From assembly GCF_000233955.1 (NCBI RefSeq), contig NZ_JH376591.1, forward strand, positions 203,122 to 267,121: a stretch of 64,000 bases of DNA. The letters run 5' to 3'. Each line of letters opens with the position of its first letter. Within the stretch, counting starts at the first letter, position 1. This DNA comes from Paraprevotella clara YIT 11840 (lineage in GTDB: Bacteria; Bacteroidota; Bacteroidia; Bacteroidales; Bacteroidaceae). The position numbers were made by a program, and so were the translations under genes. Shown here piece after piece: positions 48,091 through 56,919 of the stretch. The notes beneath the pieces were generated by a model. That model was not told the DNA's origin and did not search any database. It was given only the letters and a program-made list of their open reading frames with translations.

Positions 48091-48161
48091 ATTTTCTATC
48101 GTGTTTTTCTGTTTTCCGAGAAAAAAAGACTGTTTTTTATCGGTATGAACATAAAAATGAA

Positions 48162-48169
48162 TAACTTTG
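48162..48169 (+). promoter_or_regulatory. -7 element of the third OmpH gene
   Basis: TAACTTTG fits TAnnTTTG. It lies inside the longest frame of the third OmpH gene, which argues that the first in-frame ATG (48145) is not used. The -33 region is only T-rich. Confidence 0.5.
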
Positions 48170-48204
48170 TTACGGTTAATAATATGCGGTTCATGATGCG
48201 AAAA

Positions 48205-48735
48205 ATGAATAAGTTAGTCTTGTGTCTGTCTTTTTTGTTGTTGCCTTTCGCCGTCAAGGCGCAGACTACGCAGGGCAAATTCGGTTATCTGAGTTACAAT
48301 GCCATATTTCAGGCTATGCCCGAATATGAGGTTTCCCGGCAAAAGCTGGCAGACTTGAAGTCTAAATATGATAAGGAAGCCCAGCGGAGTGAGGAAGAGT
48401 TCCAGCGGAAGTTTGCAGAGTTCCTGCAAGGACAGAAAGAATTTCCGGAGAATATCTTGTTGAAACGTCAGCATGAACTGCAAGACCTGTTGACCAAGAG
48501 TATCCGTTTCAAGGAAGAGTCGCAGAAGTTGCTCGTGCAGGCGGAAAAGGATCTGCAGGCCGACATGCTTTACTTGTTGAACGAAGCCATACGTGCCGTA
48601 GGGGTAGAAAGAGGGTATGCCTATATTATCAATACGGACGGCAATACCTGTCCTTTTATCAATCCTGCGGTGGCCGACGATGTGACGAACTATGTGAAAG
48701 AAAAGCTTCAGTTGCCCATTAGTGTCGAGCCATGA
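48205..48735 (+). CDS. OmpH/Skp family periplasmic chaperone, copy 3
   Basis: About 176 residues from the ATG at 48205 (MNKLVLCLSF, signal peptide ending VKAQ). The frame is open from 48145, but a promoter box at 48162 makes the upstream starts unlikely; 48196 is also possible. KFGYLSYNAIFQAMPEY opens the mature protein, then a coiled coil and RGYAYIINTDGNTCPFINPA. It overlaps murI by 4 nt. Confidence 0.88.
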   Translation: MNKLVLCLSFLLLPFAVKAQTTQGKFGYLSYNAIFQAMPEYEVSRQKLADLKSKYDKEAQRSEEEFQRKFAEFLQGQKEFPENILLKRQHELQDLLTKSIRFKEESQKLLVQAEKDLQADMLYLLNEAIRAVGVERGYAYIINTDGNTCPFINPAVADDVTNYVKEKLQLPISVEP

Positions 48736-49577
48736 AAGTTGCTTTAACTGAAAAGCCGGGGCCTATCGGAGTGTTCGACTCCGGTTACGGCGGACTGACC
48801 ATCTTGCATGAGATTCGCCAGTTGATGCCGCAGTATGATTATCTTTATTTGGGAGATAATGCCCGCACGCCGTACGGGACACGTTCGTTCGAGGTCGTGT
48901 ATGAGTTTACGCGTGAAGCCGTGCAGAAACTCTTCGACTTGGGTTGCCATCTGGTGATATTGGCTTGCAATACGGCTTCGGCCAAAGCTTTGAAAACCAT
49001 TCAGCAGAACGACCTTCCGCAAATGGAGGGGGAGACGCGTCGTGTGTTGGGCGTCATCCGTCCTACTGCGGAATGTATCGGGCAGATAACCCATAGCCGT
49101 CACGTAGGAATTTTAGCCACATCGGGTACCATCAGTTCCGGTTCCTATCCGTTGGAAATCCGGAAACTTTATCCCGACATTGTCGTGAGTGGGGAAGCCT
49201 GTCCCATGTGGGTGCCATTAGTGGAAAATTACGAATACGATTCACCCGGAGCCGATTATTTTGTGGAAAAGCGCATCGGCAACCTGCTCCGGAAAGACCC
49301 TGCGATAGATACCATTATTTTGGGTTGTACGCATTATCCCTTGTTGCTGAACAAGATTCTGAAATACACTCCTCGTAATGTGCGTATCGTCCCCCAGGGA
49401 GAGTACGTGGCCTACAGCCTGAAAGATTACCTGCAACGTCATACGGAAATAGAAACGTTGTGTACGCAAAGCGGCACGTGCCGCTTCCTGACCACGGAAA
49501 GTCCTGACAAATTTATGGAGTCGGCTTCCATTTTCCTTCGTCAGCATGTGGAAGCCGAACGCGTGGTGTTGGAATAA
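48732..49577 (+). CDS. murI: Glutamate racemase
   Basis: 281 residues. Family motifs GVFDSGYGGLTIL, the first catalytic Cys in LACNTASA and the second in GCTHYPLL. It supplies D-glutamate for peptidoglycan. The start overlaps the stop of the third OmpH gene (ATGA), so translation is probably coupled. Confidence 0.95.
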   Translation: MKVALTEKPGPIGVFDSGYGGLTILHEIRQLMPQYDYLYLGDNARTPYGTRSFEVVYEFTREAVQKLFDLGCHLVILACNTASAKALKTIQQNDLPQMEGETRRVLGVIRPTAECIGQITHSRHVGILATSGTISSGSYPLEIRKLYPDIVVSGEACPMWVPLVENYEYDSPGADYFVEKRIGNLLRKDPAIDTIILGCTHYPLLLNKILKYTPRNVRIVPQGEYVAYSLKDYLQRHTEIETLCTQSGTCRFLTTESPDKFMESASIFLRQHVEAERVVLE

Positions 49578-49843
49578 TGTTTTTTCGGTATTATGATTCC
49601 AACACTCTGTACCGGTTTCCATAATGTATATGTATTGATGGGATGCTCCACGAGTACGCAGATGAACCTGCGGCTTCCCGAAGGGGCGGAAAGCACTTTG
49701 CACGAGGACGTGCCGATGAAGGAGGTGATGTGCGGCAGGGACCGGCTGTGCCGTCGGTACACCTTGCGCAGGTTGAGGTTTTTGGGTTTCCGGTAAGGTA
49801 GTACGACGGGTATCCGCTGTTTTGTCCGTATGTCGTTTTTCAT
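49541..49843 (-). CDS. Hypothetical small basic protein, weakly supported
   Basis: A 100-residue frame beginning MKNDIRTKQRIPVVLPYRKP, rich in Arg/Lys, with G/C-ending codons like its neighbours. A very good minus-strand promoter lies at 49920-49951. It overlaps the 3' end of murI by 37 nt in opposite orientation. A second frame starting at 49886 (MDFKKIACTAIRRWNEKRH) runs alongside, so the true start or frame is uncertain. The transcript could also be a regulatory RNA. No family recognised. Confidence 0.3.
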   Translation of the reverse strand: MKNDIRTKQRIPVVLPYRKPKNLNLRKVYRRHSRSLPHITSFIGTSSCKVLSAPSGSRRFICVLVEHPINTYTLWKPVQSVGIIIPKKHYSNTTRSASTC

Positions 49844-49919
49844 TCCACCGTCTTATGGCGGTGCATGCAATCTTCTTGAAGTCCATAGGATTTGTGTTTT
49901 CTGTTATGTTTTCCACCTG

Positions 49920-49951
49920 CAAATATACGACATGAAAAAGCCTTTGTCAAA
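49920..49951 (-). promoter_or_regulatory. strong predicted minus-strand promoter downstream of murI
   Basis: TTTG (49948-49951), 20-nt spacer, TATATTTG (49920-49927), a full consensus match, reading toward the murI 3' end. Confidence 0.7.
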
Positions 49952-50041
49952 CCCTTCACCGTAACATATTGAAAACCAATACAACTGCAAATTCGTTAAA
50001 AACAGTTTCATGCGGACAGTCCGTTTTCCGGTGAAATCCCG

Positions 50042-50312
50042 GTGAAGGATTGTACGGTAGAAAGTTCACCTTAAAACGTTGGTACAGAAGAGGTCTGAAG
50101 GAAGCGAACCTTTTTTCAAAAAAAACAGTTTGTGGGAGGTAGAGTAGGGTGAACCTTTCCCATGGCTGTCCATGCTTTTTCCTGATTCGGTTTTCAGCAT
50201 GGCAAAGCCCGTAAGACGGACGTCAGTATGTCCGAAAATCGTTCTCAGGAGATTGAGAAATCGTTTGCAGCAGAATGGGAAATCATTTGGCGCAGATTGT
50301 TTTGTCGTTTTT
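50042..50312. repeat. intergenic composite repeat, copy 3 (gene-free stretch 49928-50549)
   Basis: The first module (50042-50150) starts GGTGAAGGATTGTACGGTAG and has AAAGTTCACC, matching 29831-29940. The second (50235-50312) has AAAATCGTTCTCAGG, AAATCGTTTGCAGCAGAATG and CATTTGGCGCAGA units, matching 29951-30034. Nothing else recognisable lies in this stretch. Confidence 0.65.
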
Positions 50313-50549
50313 GTATGCTACAGGGACATTACTGAATATTCCTGCATCTTTTGATATAGTTGCCAGCAAGTGTAAAGTAGGGAAGACGGATTCTGAGACC
50401 AGAAATCGGTTATAAAAAAGCCCTGTAAGTGAATATCAAGCAGAAATGTCAAAAGTATAAAGTATACCTTGGTATTTTTGCCGATTTTGGTAAGATGGAA
50501 AGTACAGTTATGTAGATCCGTCAGTCGAGCAAATTCCCCTTTTATAATT

Positions 50550-50952
50550 TTTTCTGGGTACAGGTTCCAAATGCCCCAACCAGCCTTGTGCAAAATCCCT
50601 AAGGGTATATTTTACCAATCCTGTTTGGGGGCTGAAACATAGATATATTTTGATGTGATTTTATAAACCACGACAAAGTGATGCCCTTCCAATGTATTGT
50701 GCAAGGTAAGGGCATTTCATTTCTGAACTTCTAATATGACATGCTGAAGGCTTGACTTCTCAAGCCGAGCTTTTCAGCGGCTACCACATAATCATAGACC
50801 GAGATTCCTTCTTTTCTTATTCCTGTTAATTCACGTAAAAACTCCAGTTCATAGAAACTTCCGTAATATTTGCATATCATTTGCAGGCATGCCGGGCCGC
50901 AATCTTTGGATTCCAATTGACGGGTATGAGGAAAGTTCTTATGGAAAAACAT
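50550..50952 (-). pseudogene. Remnant of a C39 peptidase-containing ABC exporter (bacteriocin/RiPP type)
   Basis: The first 73 codons are intact: RQLESKDCGPACLQMICKYYG holds the C39 catalytic Cys (DCGPAC). A TAG at 50731-50733 interrupts the frame where family members continue. Beyond it the reading resumes as KFRNEMPLPCTIHW, then after a frameshift near 50690 as GHHFVVVYKITSKYIYVS (the catalytic His region), then after another near 50625 as GLVKYTLRDFAQGW. Membrane and ATPase domains are absent. The full gene would process and export the double-glycine peptide encoded upstream. Confidence 0.8.
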
Positions 50953-50967
50953 GGGGTATTTTATTTA

Positions 50968-52080
50968 TCAGATCTCGGTAATAGCAAAAGAAAAGTATAT
51001 TGAATCAAGATCATATTCTCTTGGTTTTTTAAAGATACTCTGCTTCAAAAAAAGGCTTATTGCATACACATCCTTTGCCGAAAGTAAAACTAATATATTT
51101 TTAGATGATACTATTCTAACGCTTGTTACCGTTCCTATGCTATCTATTTTTACACTTATATAGAAAATAGTATGCTTGTTTTGAGCTTCATTCCTTAATC
51201 GGATTATGTTATCATCGGTTATATATTGTGAGATATTCTGCTTAATTTTTCTGATTTCGGTTATAACCAGACTGTCTTGTAGATATTTTCTTTCCTTATA
51301 TTTTTCTACGGATAAGTTACCTGCCTTAGTGTCTTTTTCAAGAGTTCCCCATTCGGCAACATATGTACACGCACCATTTTTTGTTGATAGATTTTCCCAT
51401 ATTATGGTTTTGTCATTGTATTTCTCTTGCCTTATTAAACTGTCCTTTTTCTTTTTTAATCCTTTTTTTATAATAAACATGGCTTTGTCGAGTGTCATTC
51501 GTTGTTTTTGGTATATAATTTCTGTTTGTTTTCCCTTGTATTTCAATGGTACAGAATCAAGTAAAGCCGGACAAATTTCTTTCCCTTCTTTATTTATCAC
51601 TCCCCAACGGCCTCCGTTTATCGTGTGGTACTCCCCTGATTTGTCTACAGGTACACTGCGTCCTCCTGTGTTAAAGAAGGCATGTCCGTTTTTAAATGGG
51701 GTAACAAAATCAAAACGTGGAGGAATGACTATATGTCCGGTTGTATCAGCAAACCCCATTTTGTTGTTATTCCCAATCATTCTAAAAACACCCTCTGAAA
51801 GGTAGTCCGGATCATTATCGTACTGGAAAACTTTAAATAGCTCTGTCCCTGAAGGAGAGATGGCTATAATATCTTTTTCCTTAGGTTTGCTGATGAAGCC
51901 TAATGTGCGATATGGAATGTGGCACATGTATTTTCCATAAGGGATTATTGTATCTCCCAAATTGTTTTCATAACCGTAGGTGTCATCATATTCACGATAT
52001 ATTAAGTGAAGTTCCAATGCCTCTTGCGCTGCAATATTGAATGCCGCAAACCAAATTATAATAATATATAGCTGTTTCAT
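50968..52080 (-). CDS. WG-repeat exported protein of the GG-peptide locus
   Basis: 370 residues with a signal peptide (ending IAAQ). WG-type repeats occur (NNKMGFADTTGHIVIPPRFDF, GRWGVINKEGKEICPALL in shorter pieces). The C-terminal part (FYISVKIDSIGTVTSVRIVSSKN) resembles a TonB C-terminal domain. Its ATG overlaps the stop of the precursor peptide by 4 nt, and the C39 remnant follows 15 nt later, so all three were one operon. AT-rich compared with the core genes. It may be an immunity or accessory protein; this is a guess. Confidence 0.7.
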   Translation of the reverse strand: MKQLYIIIIWFAAFNIAAQEALELHLIYREYDDTYGYENNLGDTIIPYGKYMCHIPYRTLGFISKPKEKDIIAISPSGTELFKVFQYDNDPDYLSEGVFRMIGNNNKMGFADTTGHIVIPPRFDFVTPFKNGHAFFNTGGRSVPVDKSGEYHTINGGRWGVINKEGKEICPALLDSVPLKYKGKQTEIIYQKQRMTLDKAMFIIKKGLKKKKDSLIRQEKYNDKTIIWENLSTKNGACTYVAEWGTLEKDTKAGNLSVEKYKERKYLQDSLVITEIRKIKQNISQYITDDNIIRLRNEAQNKHTIFYISVKIDSIGTVTSVRIVSSKNILVLLSAKDVYAISLFLKQSIFKKPREYDLDSIYFSFAITEI

Positions 52081-52226
52081 TTTATTTCCCAGAATCTAAT
52101 TGTATCACATCTGTCATAAGTGGGTTCTTCTTCCAAACCGTATCCGTCACCACCCAACAACTTACGGGCACTTAATTCACTGATTGCAGGAATGGACAAT
52201 TTTAATATTTCCAATTTCTTTTCCAT
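52077..52226 (-). CDS. Double-glycine leader peptide (putative natural product precursor)
   Basis: 49 residues beginning MEKKLEILKLSIPAISEL and reaching ARKLLGG, a double-glycine processing site at residues 25-26, followed by a 23-residue acidic core with a single Cys (DGYGLEEEPTYDRCDTIRFW plus three residues). Leader pattern (basic start, Leu-rich helix, LSxxxL-like stretch, GG) matches Bacteroidales natural product precursors cut by C39 peptidases. It has a good promoter and its stop overlaps the next start (ATGA). The neighbouring C39 gene is broken. Confidence 0.75.
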   Translation of the reverse strand: MEKKLEILKLSIPAISELSARKLLGGDGYGLEEEPTYDRCDTIRFWEIK

Positions 52227-52266
52227 GATGTTAGATTTATAGTTACTAATTTAATCTATCACGTTA

Positions 52267-52297
52267 CAAACGTAAATAAAATCATACTAGGCTCAAA
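52267..52297 (-). promoter_or_regulatory. promoter of the GG-peptide operon
   Basis: Minus strand TTTG (52294-52297), 19-nt spacer, TACGTTTG (52267-52274), about 40 nt before the precursor start codon. Confidence 0.7.
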
Positions 52298-52348
52298 ATA
52301 AAAATAAGAAAAAAGTATGAGAAGTATCGTAAAACATATTTTTCGTTC

Positions 52349-53189
52349 CTATAGACAATTGTTGTCTAACAATCTCGATATATTATAAATTATTCCGAAC
52401 TTCTCATGAGGGTTTAATAGTAAAACTCCTAATGAGTGAATGAATAAATAGTAATACAAGGAGAGCCCTTCTGTTGGAAAGGATTGGAAATCAGAGCTTT
52501 TTTCTTTGCTTTTATTTAAAACCTTTTTGAGGTTTATACATGTGTCTTTTAATATATTGTCTAATTCAGGATAAAGGACCTCTTTTTGTCCCACAAGCGA
52601 TAATAATTCTTCTTTCTGCTCATTGTATTTTTTATCCATGCAGGTCAAAAGTTTGCGTTTGCGTGCCAAAAGTTGGCGAGTGTTATATATGCCGTTGGTG
52701 TCTAACACTTCGGGCATTAAACGACTCTGGGTATCTACCAAAAACGTCCTCATGTCCTTTTTAGGCACAACATCGTGGAGATAATAATATGCAAAACGAT
52801 AGGCCAACAGCAATCGACGGCTTTCGGCTTCCTTTCCCCAATACCTCATAGCCAAATTGGACAACATGGACATCACGTCTGCCAATTCATCGTACAGCAG
52901 TTGGCCACCCAAATACAGCCCTTCGTAAAAGCAGCTTGGGTAGGGGTATGAAGTTCCATGCCCAAAAGAAGTGAATTCCAAATCCTCCGTCGTGGTTTTC
53001 AATACCGTTGTTTGTCGGTTTGAAAGTTCGGAAAGCAATACTACATCAATGTCTGAATCAGCTCGTGTTTCTCCTACGGCATAACTCCCCGTAAGCATAA
53101 AGCATAATTCCTTTAATTATGGAATGGGGATAGAAGCGGTATGTGGCCGCTATGATTCTTTCTGTGAAAAGAGAATTGAGCCTTTTCAT
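52349..53189 (-). pseudogene. Nucleotidyltransferase-domain protein, frameshifted by a 7-bp duplication
   Basis: The main frame (52349-53098, 249 residues) opens abruptly at the catalytic motif MLTGSYAVGETRADSDIDVVLL (GSx10DxD). The missing N-terminus is found in another frame from the ATG at 53189: MKRLNSLFTERIIAATYRF ... IIKGIML. The two join exactly if one copy of a tandem AAGCATA pair (53093-53106) is removed. The MNT/pol-beta-like enzyme could add nucleotides to a partner or a drug. It is last in the aroQ-pyk-rbfA run. Confidence 0.75.
53093..53106. repeat. 7-bp tandem duplication (AAGCATA twice)
   Basis: Two perfect adjacent copies at 53093-53099 and 53100-53106. Removing one restores the nucleotidyltransferase frame. 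Confidence 0.85.
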
Positions 53190-53197
53190 GGTAAGAA

Positions 53198-54427
53198 TCA
53201 GTCGAGCAACCTTTTGCTCAGGTATCTTACGGGATACCATAATGCACCATAGCTGACCAGCAATACGGTAAAGAATACGATGACGACATCCCAGGGGTGA
53301 ACGCTGACGGGGTAGGCATCTACGACGAAACTTCCGGAAGAGTTGCCTAAAGTGATAAGTCCGTAGGTTTGTTGCAGATAGCATAAGGCAATCCCGACGA
53401 TGATGCCGATTAAAGCTCCGAAGCCGGATATCATGCGCCCTTCAAATAGGAAGATACGGATAATCTGGTTGTCTTTGGCCCCTAAATTGCGCAGGGTACG
53501 CACGTCTTCTTTCTTGTCTATAATCAGCATGGAGATGGAACCGATGATGTTGAAGCTGGCTACTAAAAGAATAAACGTAAGAAACAGGTAAGCGATGAGC
53601 TTTTCCACTTCCATGATGCGGAACACGTCTTCCTGCTGTTCGTAGCGGTCTTTTACCGTAAATCCGTTACCTAATATTTTTTGGATGTCGGTTTGTGCCT
53701 GACGGATGTCCACACCATCCTGAAGTTGCAATTCTATGGCGGAAACACGTCCTTGTTGCCCGAACAAATCCTGGGCAAAACGTAGGGAGGTAAGGATGTA
53801 ACCGGCATCGTATTTGGCCTGTTTCACGGCAAAAACCACACCGGGTGAGTATAATTCGCTTTGTGTGAAGCTTTCTGTAGGATTGGACAGGTTCACCCGC
53901 TCTCCCTTTTGGGGGGCGTAAACCTTTAAGGGAGTGTCGAAACTGGCTCCCAGTCCTAATTGTGCGGCCAATTGTATGCCCAACACTCCGAATTCCAGAA
54001 CATCTGCATGTAAAGTAAACGTACCGTCTCCATAAAGCAGTTTGTTCAGGTCTGCCATTCGGGCGAAGTTGTCGTCTACTCCTTTGATGGTTACCATGGC
54101 TTGGTGTTCACCACAAATAACCAATGCATGGTCTTCCAACGTTTCCGTGTAGATTTTGATTCCCGGATAGGCTTTTAGGGCTGTGAGTTTCGGGTCGTCT
54201 GCGGCCATGGTCTTCCCTTGGGATGGCGTGACCTTTAGCTGTGGGTCGATGGCTGTGAAAAATGAAGCGACAAGGTCTTGGAATCCGTTGAATACGGACA
54301 TCGTACAGACCAATGCCATGGTGGCCAGAGCTACACCGCATACTGAAATCGCAGAAATGATATTGATGGCATGGTGCGATTTCTTGGAAAACAGGTATCG
54401 TCGTGCGATGTAGAACGGGAAGTTCAT
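53198..54427 (-). CDS. FtsX/LolC-like ABC transporter permease
   Basis: 409 residues. An N-terminal transmembrane segment (INIISAISVCGVALATMALV), a periplasmic domain of about 200 residues and three C-terminal membrane segments give the four-helix MacB/FtsX layout; SMLIIDKKEDVRTLRNLGA is a typical conserved stretch. It may belong to a lipoprotein-releasing system, but no ATPase gene is adjacent. It overlaps rbfA by 4 nt. Confidence 0.87.
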   Translation of the reverse strand: MNFPFYIARRYLFSKKSHHAINIISAISVCGVALATMALVCTMSVFNGFQDLVASFFTAIDPQLKVTPSQGKTMAADDPKLTALKAYPGIKIYTETLEDHALVICGEHQAMVTIKGVDDNFARMADLNKLLYGDGTFTLHADVLEFGVLGIQLAAQLGLGASFDTPLKVYAPQKGERVNLSNPTESFTQSELYSPGVVFAVKQAKYDAGYILTSLRFAQDLFGQQGRVSAIELQLQDGVDIRQAQTDIQKILGNGFTVKDRYEQQEDVFRIMEVEKLIAYLFLTFILLVASFNIIGSISMLIIDKKEDVRTLRNLGAKDNQIIRIFLFEGRMISGFGALIGIIVGIALCYLQQTYGLITLGNSSGSFVVDAYPVSVHPWDVVIVFFTVLLVSYGALWYPVRYLSKRLLD

Positions 54428-54759
54428 TCTTTCAGTAGCTTGTCGATGTTTTCGATATAGTCCAAAGAGTCATCTACGAAGAATTTCAATTCGGGGATGA
54501 TGCGTAACTGATGGCGTACCCGTGTCCCCAGTTCGTAACGGATGGCTTTCATGTTGCCATTTATATTTTTCACGATTTCTTCGCTTTGCTGGCTCGGAAA
54601 TATGCTCAGGTACACGCGGCAGATGCTGAGGTCCGGACTGATGCGGCAGGCACTTACCGAAACCAATACTCCTTTCATCGCCTTGGTTTGCAGCATGAAA
54701 ATCTCGCTGAGTTCCTTTTGTATCAGCCGGGAGATTTTGTTTTGTCTGGTTGTTTCCAT
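54424..54759 (-). CDS. rbfA: Ribosome-binding factor A
   Basis: 111 residues, close to the normal size. RISRLIQKELSEIF at the N-terminus and the KH-like core SVSACRISPDLSICRVYLSIF with RHQLRIIPELKFFVDDSLD are family signatures. It assists 16S rRNA maturation. Confidence 0.93.
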   Translation of the reverse strand: METTRQNKISRLIQKELSEIFMLQTKAMKGVLVSVSACRISPDLSICRVYLSIFPSQQSEEIVKNINGNMKAIRYELGTRVRHQLRIIPELKFFVDDSLDYIENIDKLLKE

Positions 54760-54769
54760 ATTCTTTATT

Positions 54770-55408
54770 TTATTTTTTGCGGATGAGGGTCAGCCCGTCA
54801 CGTAACGGTAGGATGACTTTCTCCACACGTGAGTCTGCGGCTATTCGGTTATTGAAATCCATGATACCCCGCGTTTGTGCGTCCTTATGGGGCGGAGGCT
54901 CTAATACGTGACCGTCCCACAAGGTATTGTCGGCCAAGATATAGCCGCCCGGTTCGAGGCGGGGGAGAATCATTTCGTAGTAGTCCGTGTAGCGTCTCTT
55001 GTCACCGTCCACAAAAGCCATGTCGAACGTGAGTCCCATTTCCGGAACCCTTTTCAGAGCATCGCCGATGATGAATTCTATTTGCGAGGCGTATGGTGAG
55101 TTCTCTATCCATGGTCGGGTGAAATCCTCCTGTTCGTCATTGATTTCAAAGGTGTATAGGCGACCGTCCGGTTCAAGGCCTTCTGCCATGCAAAGGGCTG
55201 AATAGCCGCTGTAAGTTCCGATTTCCAGAATACGCCGGGGACGTATCATGCGGACCAACATTTTGAGCAGACGTCCTTGCAAATGTCCGGAAGCCATGCG
55301 GGGACGTAGCAGTTTTACATGCGTGTCCCGATACAAGGCTTTCAGATATTCGCTTTCCTCGTCGATATGTTCGAGGATATATTGGTCCAACCGGTCCGTT
55401 TCCTGCAT
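54770..55408 (-). CDS. O-methyltransferase (catechol-type family)
   Basis: 212 residues. SAM-binding motif ILEIGTYSGYSALCMAEGL, then FDMAFVDGDKRRYTDYY and GGYILADNTLWDGHV, the metal-dependent O-methyltransferase family 3 pattern. Substrate unknown. It lies 12 nt after pyk and 10 nt before rbfA. Confidence 0.9.
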   Translation of the reverse strand: MQETDRLDQYILEHIDEESEYLKALYRDTHVKLLRPRMASGHLQGRLLKMLVRMIRPRRILEIGTYSGYSALCMAEGLEPDGRLYTFEINDEQEDFTRPWIENSPYASQIEFIIGDALKRVPEMGLTFDMAFVDGDKRRYTDYYEMILPRLEPGGYILADNTLWDGHVLEPPPHKDAQTRGIMDFNNRIAADSRVEKVILPLRDGLTLIRKK

Positions 55409-55420
55409 ATTCGGTAGATA

Positions 55421-56881
55421 TTAGAGATAGCGTGTCCGGTTGGGCAGTACGTATTCCATGGCGTGTTTCAACACGTCTCCCACAACGTTGATTTCGAGGA
55501 ATGAAGTTTGAGTTCCTTTTTTACCGCCACTCAGGTAGGCCACCATTTCGTTTTCCGAAAGGACACCATCGTCGAGCAATTTTTGAAGGGCTGCAAAATA
55601 ATACGCTTGTCCGTTGGCTTTCTCCGGCATGAAGATAGCTTCCACCCCGTAGGAAAGTGCGAGATGGCGCATGGTCTTTTCTTTGTAGCATACGGCCAGG
55701 ACGGGGTATTTTCCACGGTAGGCCGCGAGGGAACGCGCCGTAAGGCCGCTGAAACTATCTGTAATAATAGCCCGGATAGGCATCAGATTACTGGCACGTA
55801 CAGCCGATTTTGCCAAAAATGAAGGGACGTCGGTTTTTTCCGGTGTCAGCGGAATCTGGATGTCGTTTTCTTCGAGTTTGTCTTTTTCAGCCTGTGCCGC
55901 GATGGTAGCCATCGTGCGCACGGCCTCTACCGGATACTTGCCGTAAGCCGTCTCGCCGCTCAGCATCAGGGCATCCGTACGGTAGTAGATGGCATTGGCG
56001 ATGTCTGTGACTTCCGCCCGTGTCGGACGTGGATTGTTGATCATCGTGTGCAACATTTGTGTGGCTACGATAACCGGCTTTTTGGCTAAGATACATTTTT
56101 TGATTAAGATACGTTGTATGCCCGGAATACGTTCCTGGGGTACTTCGATGCCCAAATCTCCGCGAGCTACCATGATGCCGTCCGCCACTTCCAGAATTTC
56201 ATCAATATTATCCACGCCTTCCTGATTCTCGATTTTTGCGATAATCTTGATGTCGCTGCCGTATGCATTCAGAATCTCACGGATGTCCAATACGTCCTGT
56301 TTGTTACGAACGAAAGAGTGGGCGATGAAGTCTATGTCTTTTTCGATGGCGTAAAGGATGTTGTTGCGGTCTTTTTCCGTCAGAGACGGCAAATTGATAC
56401 GCACGCCCGGTACGTTCACGCTTTTACGGCTGGCCAGTGTCGCATCGTTGCATACTTCGCAATACAAAGCTTCTTCATCCTTATCCGTTACTCTCAGTTC
56501 AAGGTCTCCATCGTCTATCAAGATTTTGGCACCTACGGATAAGTCGTTTACGAAGTTCGGATAAGTGACATAAATACAACCGCGTACGGTCTCTTTTTCC
56601 GGATTACCGATAATTTTGACCCGGTCGCCGGTTTTATATTCGGTAGTATCTTCGGCATTTTTGGTGGTTCTCACTTCCGGTCCTTTCGTATCCATCAATA
56701 TGCCGATACGATTGGATACTTCGCGTACGTTGGCTATTAGTTGCTCGAAACCTTCCCGGCTGGCATGTGCAGTATTCATACGTACTACATTCATGCCGGC
56801 ATTGAAAAGGTCGCGGATAAAGTCCACATCGCAGCGCAAGTCTGATATGGAAGCGACTATCTTCGTCTTTTTCAACATCAT
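55421..56881 (-). CDS. pyk: Pyruvate kinase
   Basis: 486 residues. KIVASISDLRCDVDFI opening, the catalytic IIAKIENQEG and GDLGIEVP motifs and MLSGETAYGKYPVEAV. It makes pyruvate and ATP from phosphoenolpyruvate. Two Met codons lie at the start; either may be used. It follows aroQ by 38 nt. Confidence 0.96.
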   Translation of the reverse strand: MMLKKTKIVASISDLRCDVDFIRDLFNAGMNVVRMNTAHASREGFEQLIANVREVSNRIGILMDTKGPEVRTTKNAEDTTEYKTGDRVKIIGNPEKETVRGCIYVTYPNFVNDLSVGAKILIDDGDLELRVTDKDEEALYCEVCNDATLASRKSVNVPGVRINLPSLTEKDRNNILYAIEKDIDFIAHSFVRNKQDVLDIREILNAYGSDIKIIAKIENQEGVDNIDEILEVADGIMVARGDLGIEVPQERIPGIQRILIKKCILAKKPVIVATQMLHTMINNPRPTRAEVTDIANAIYYRTDALMLSGETAYGKYPVEAVRTMATIAAQAEKDKLEENDIQIPLTPEKTDVPSFLAKSAVRASNLMPIRAIITDSFSGLTARSLAAYRGKYPVLAVCYKEKTMRHLALSYGVEAIFMPEKANGQAYYFAALQKLLDDGVLSENEMVAYLSGGKKGTQTSFLEINVVGDVLKHAMEYVLPNRTRYL

Positions 56882-56919
56882 AATCTTTATACCTTATTTA
56901 AATTTAATACCTATTATTT

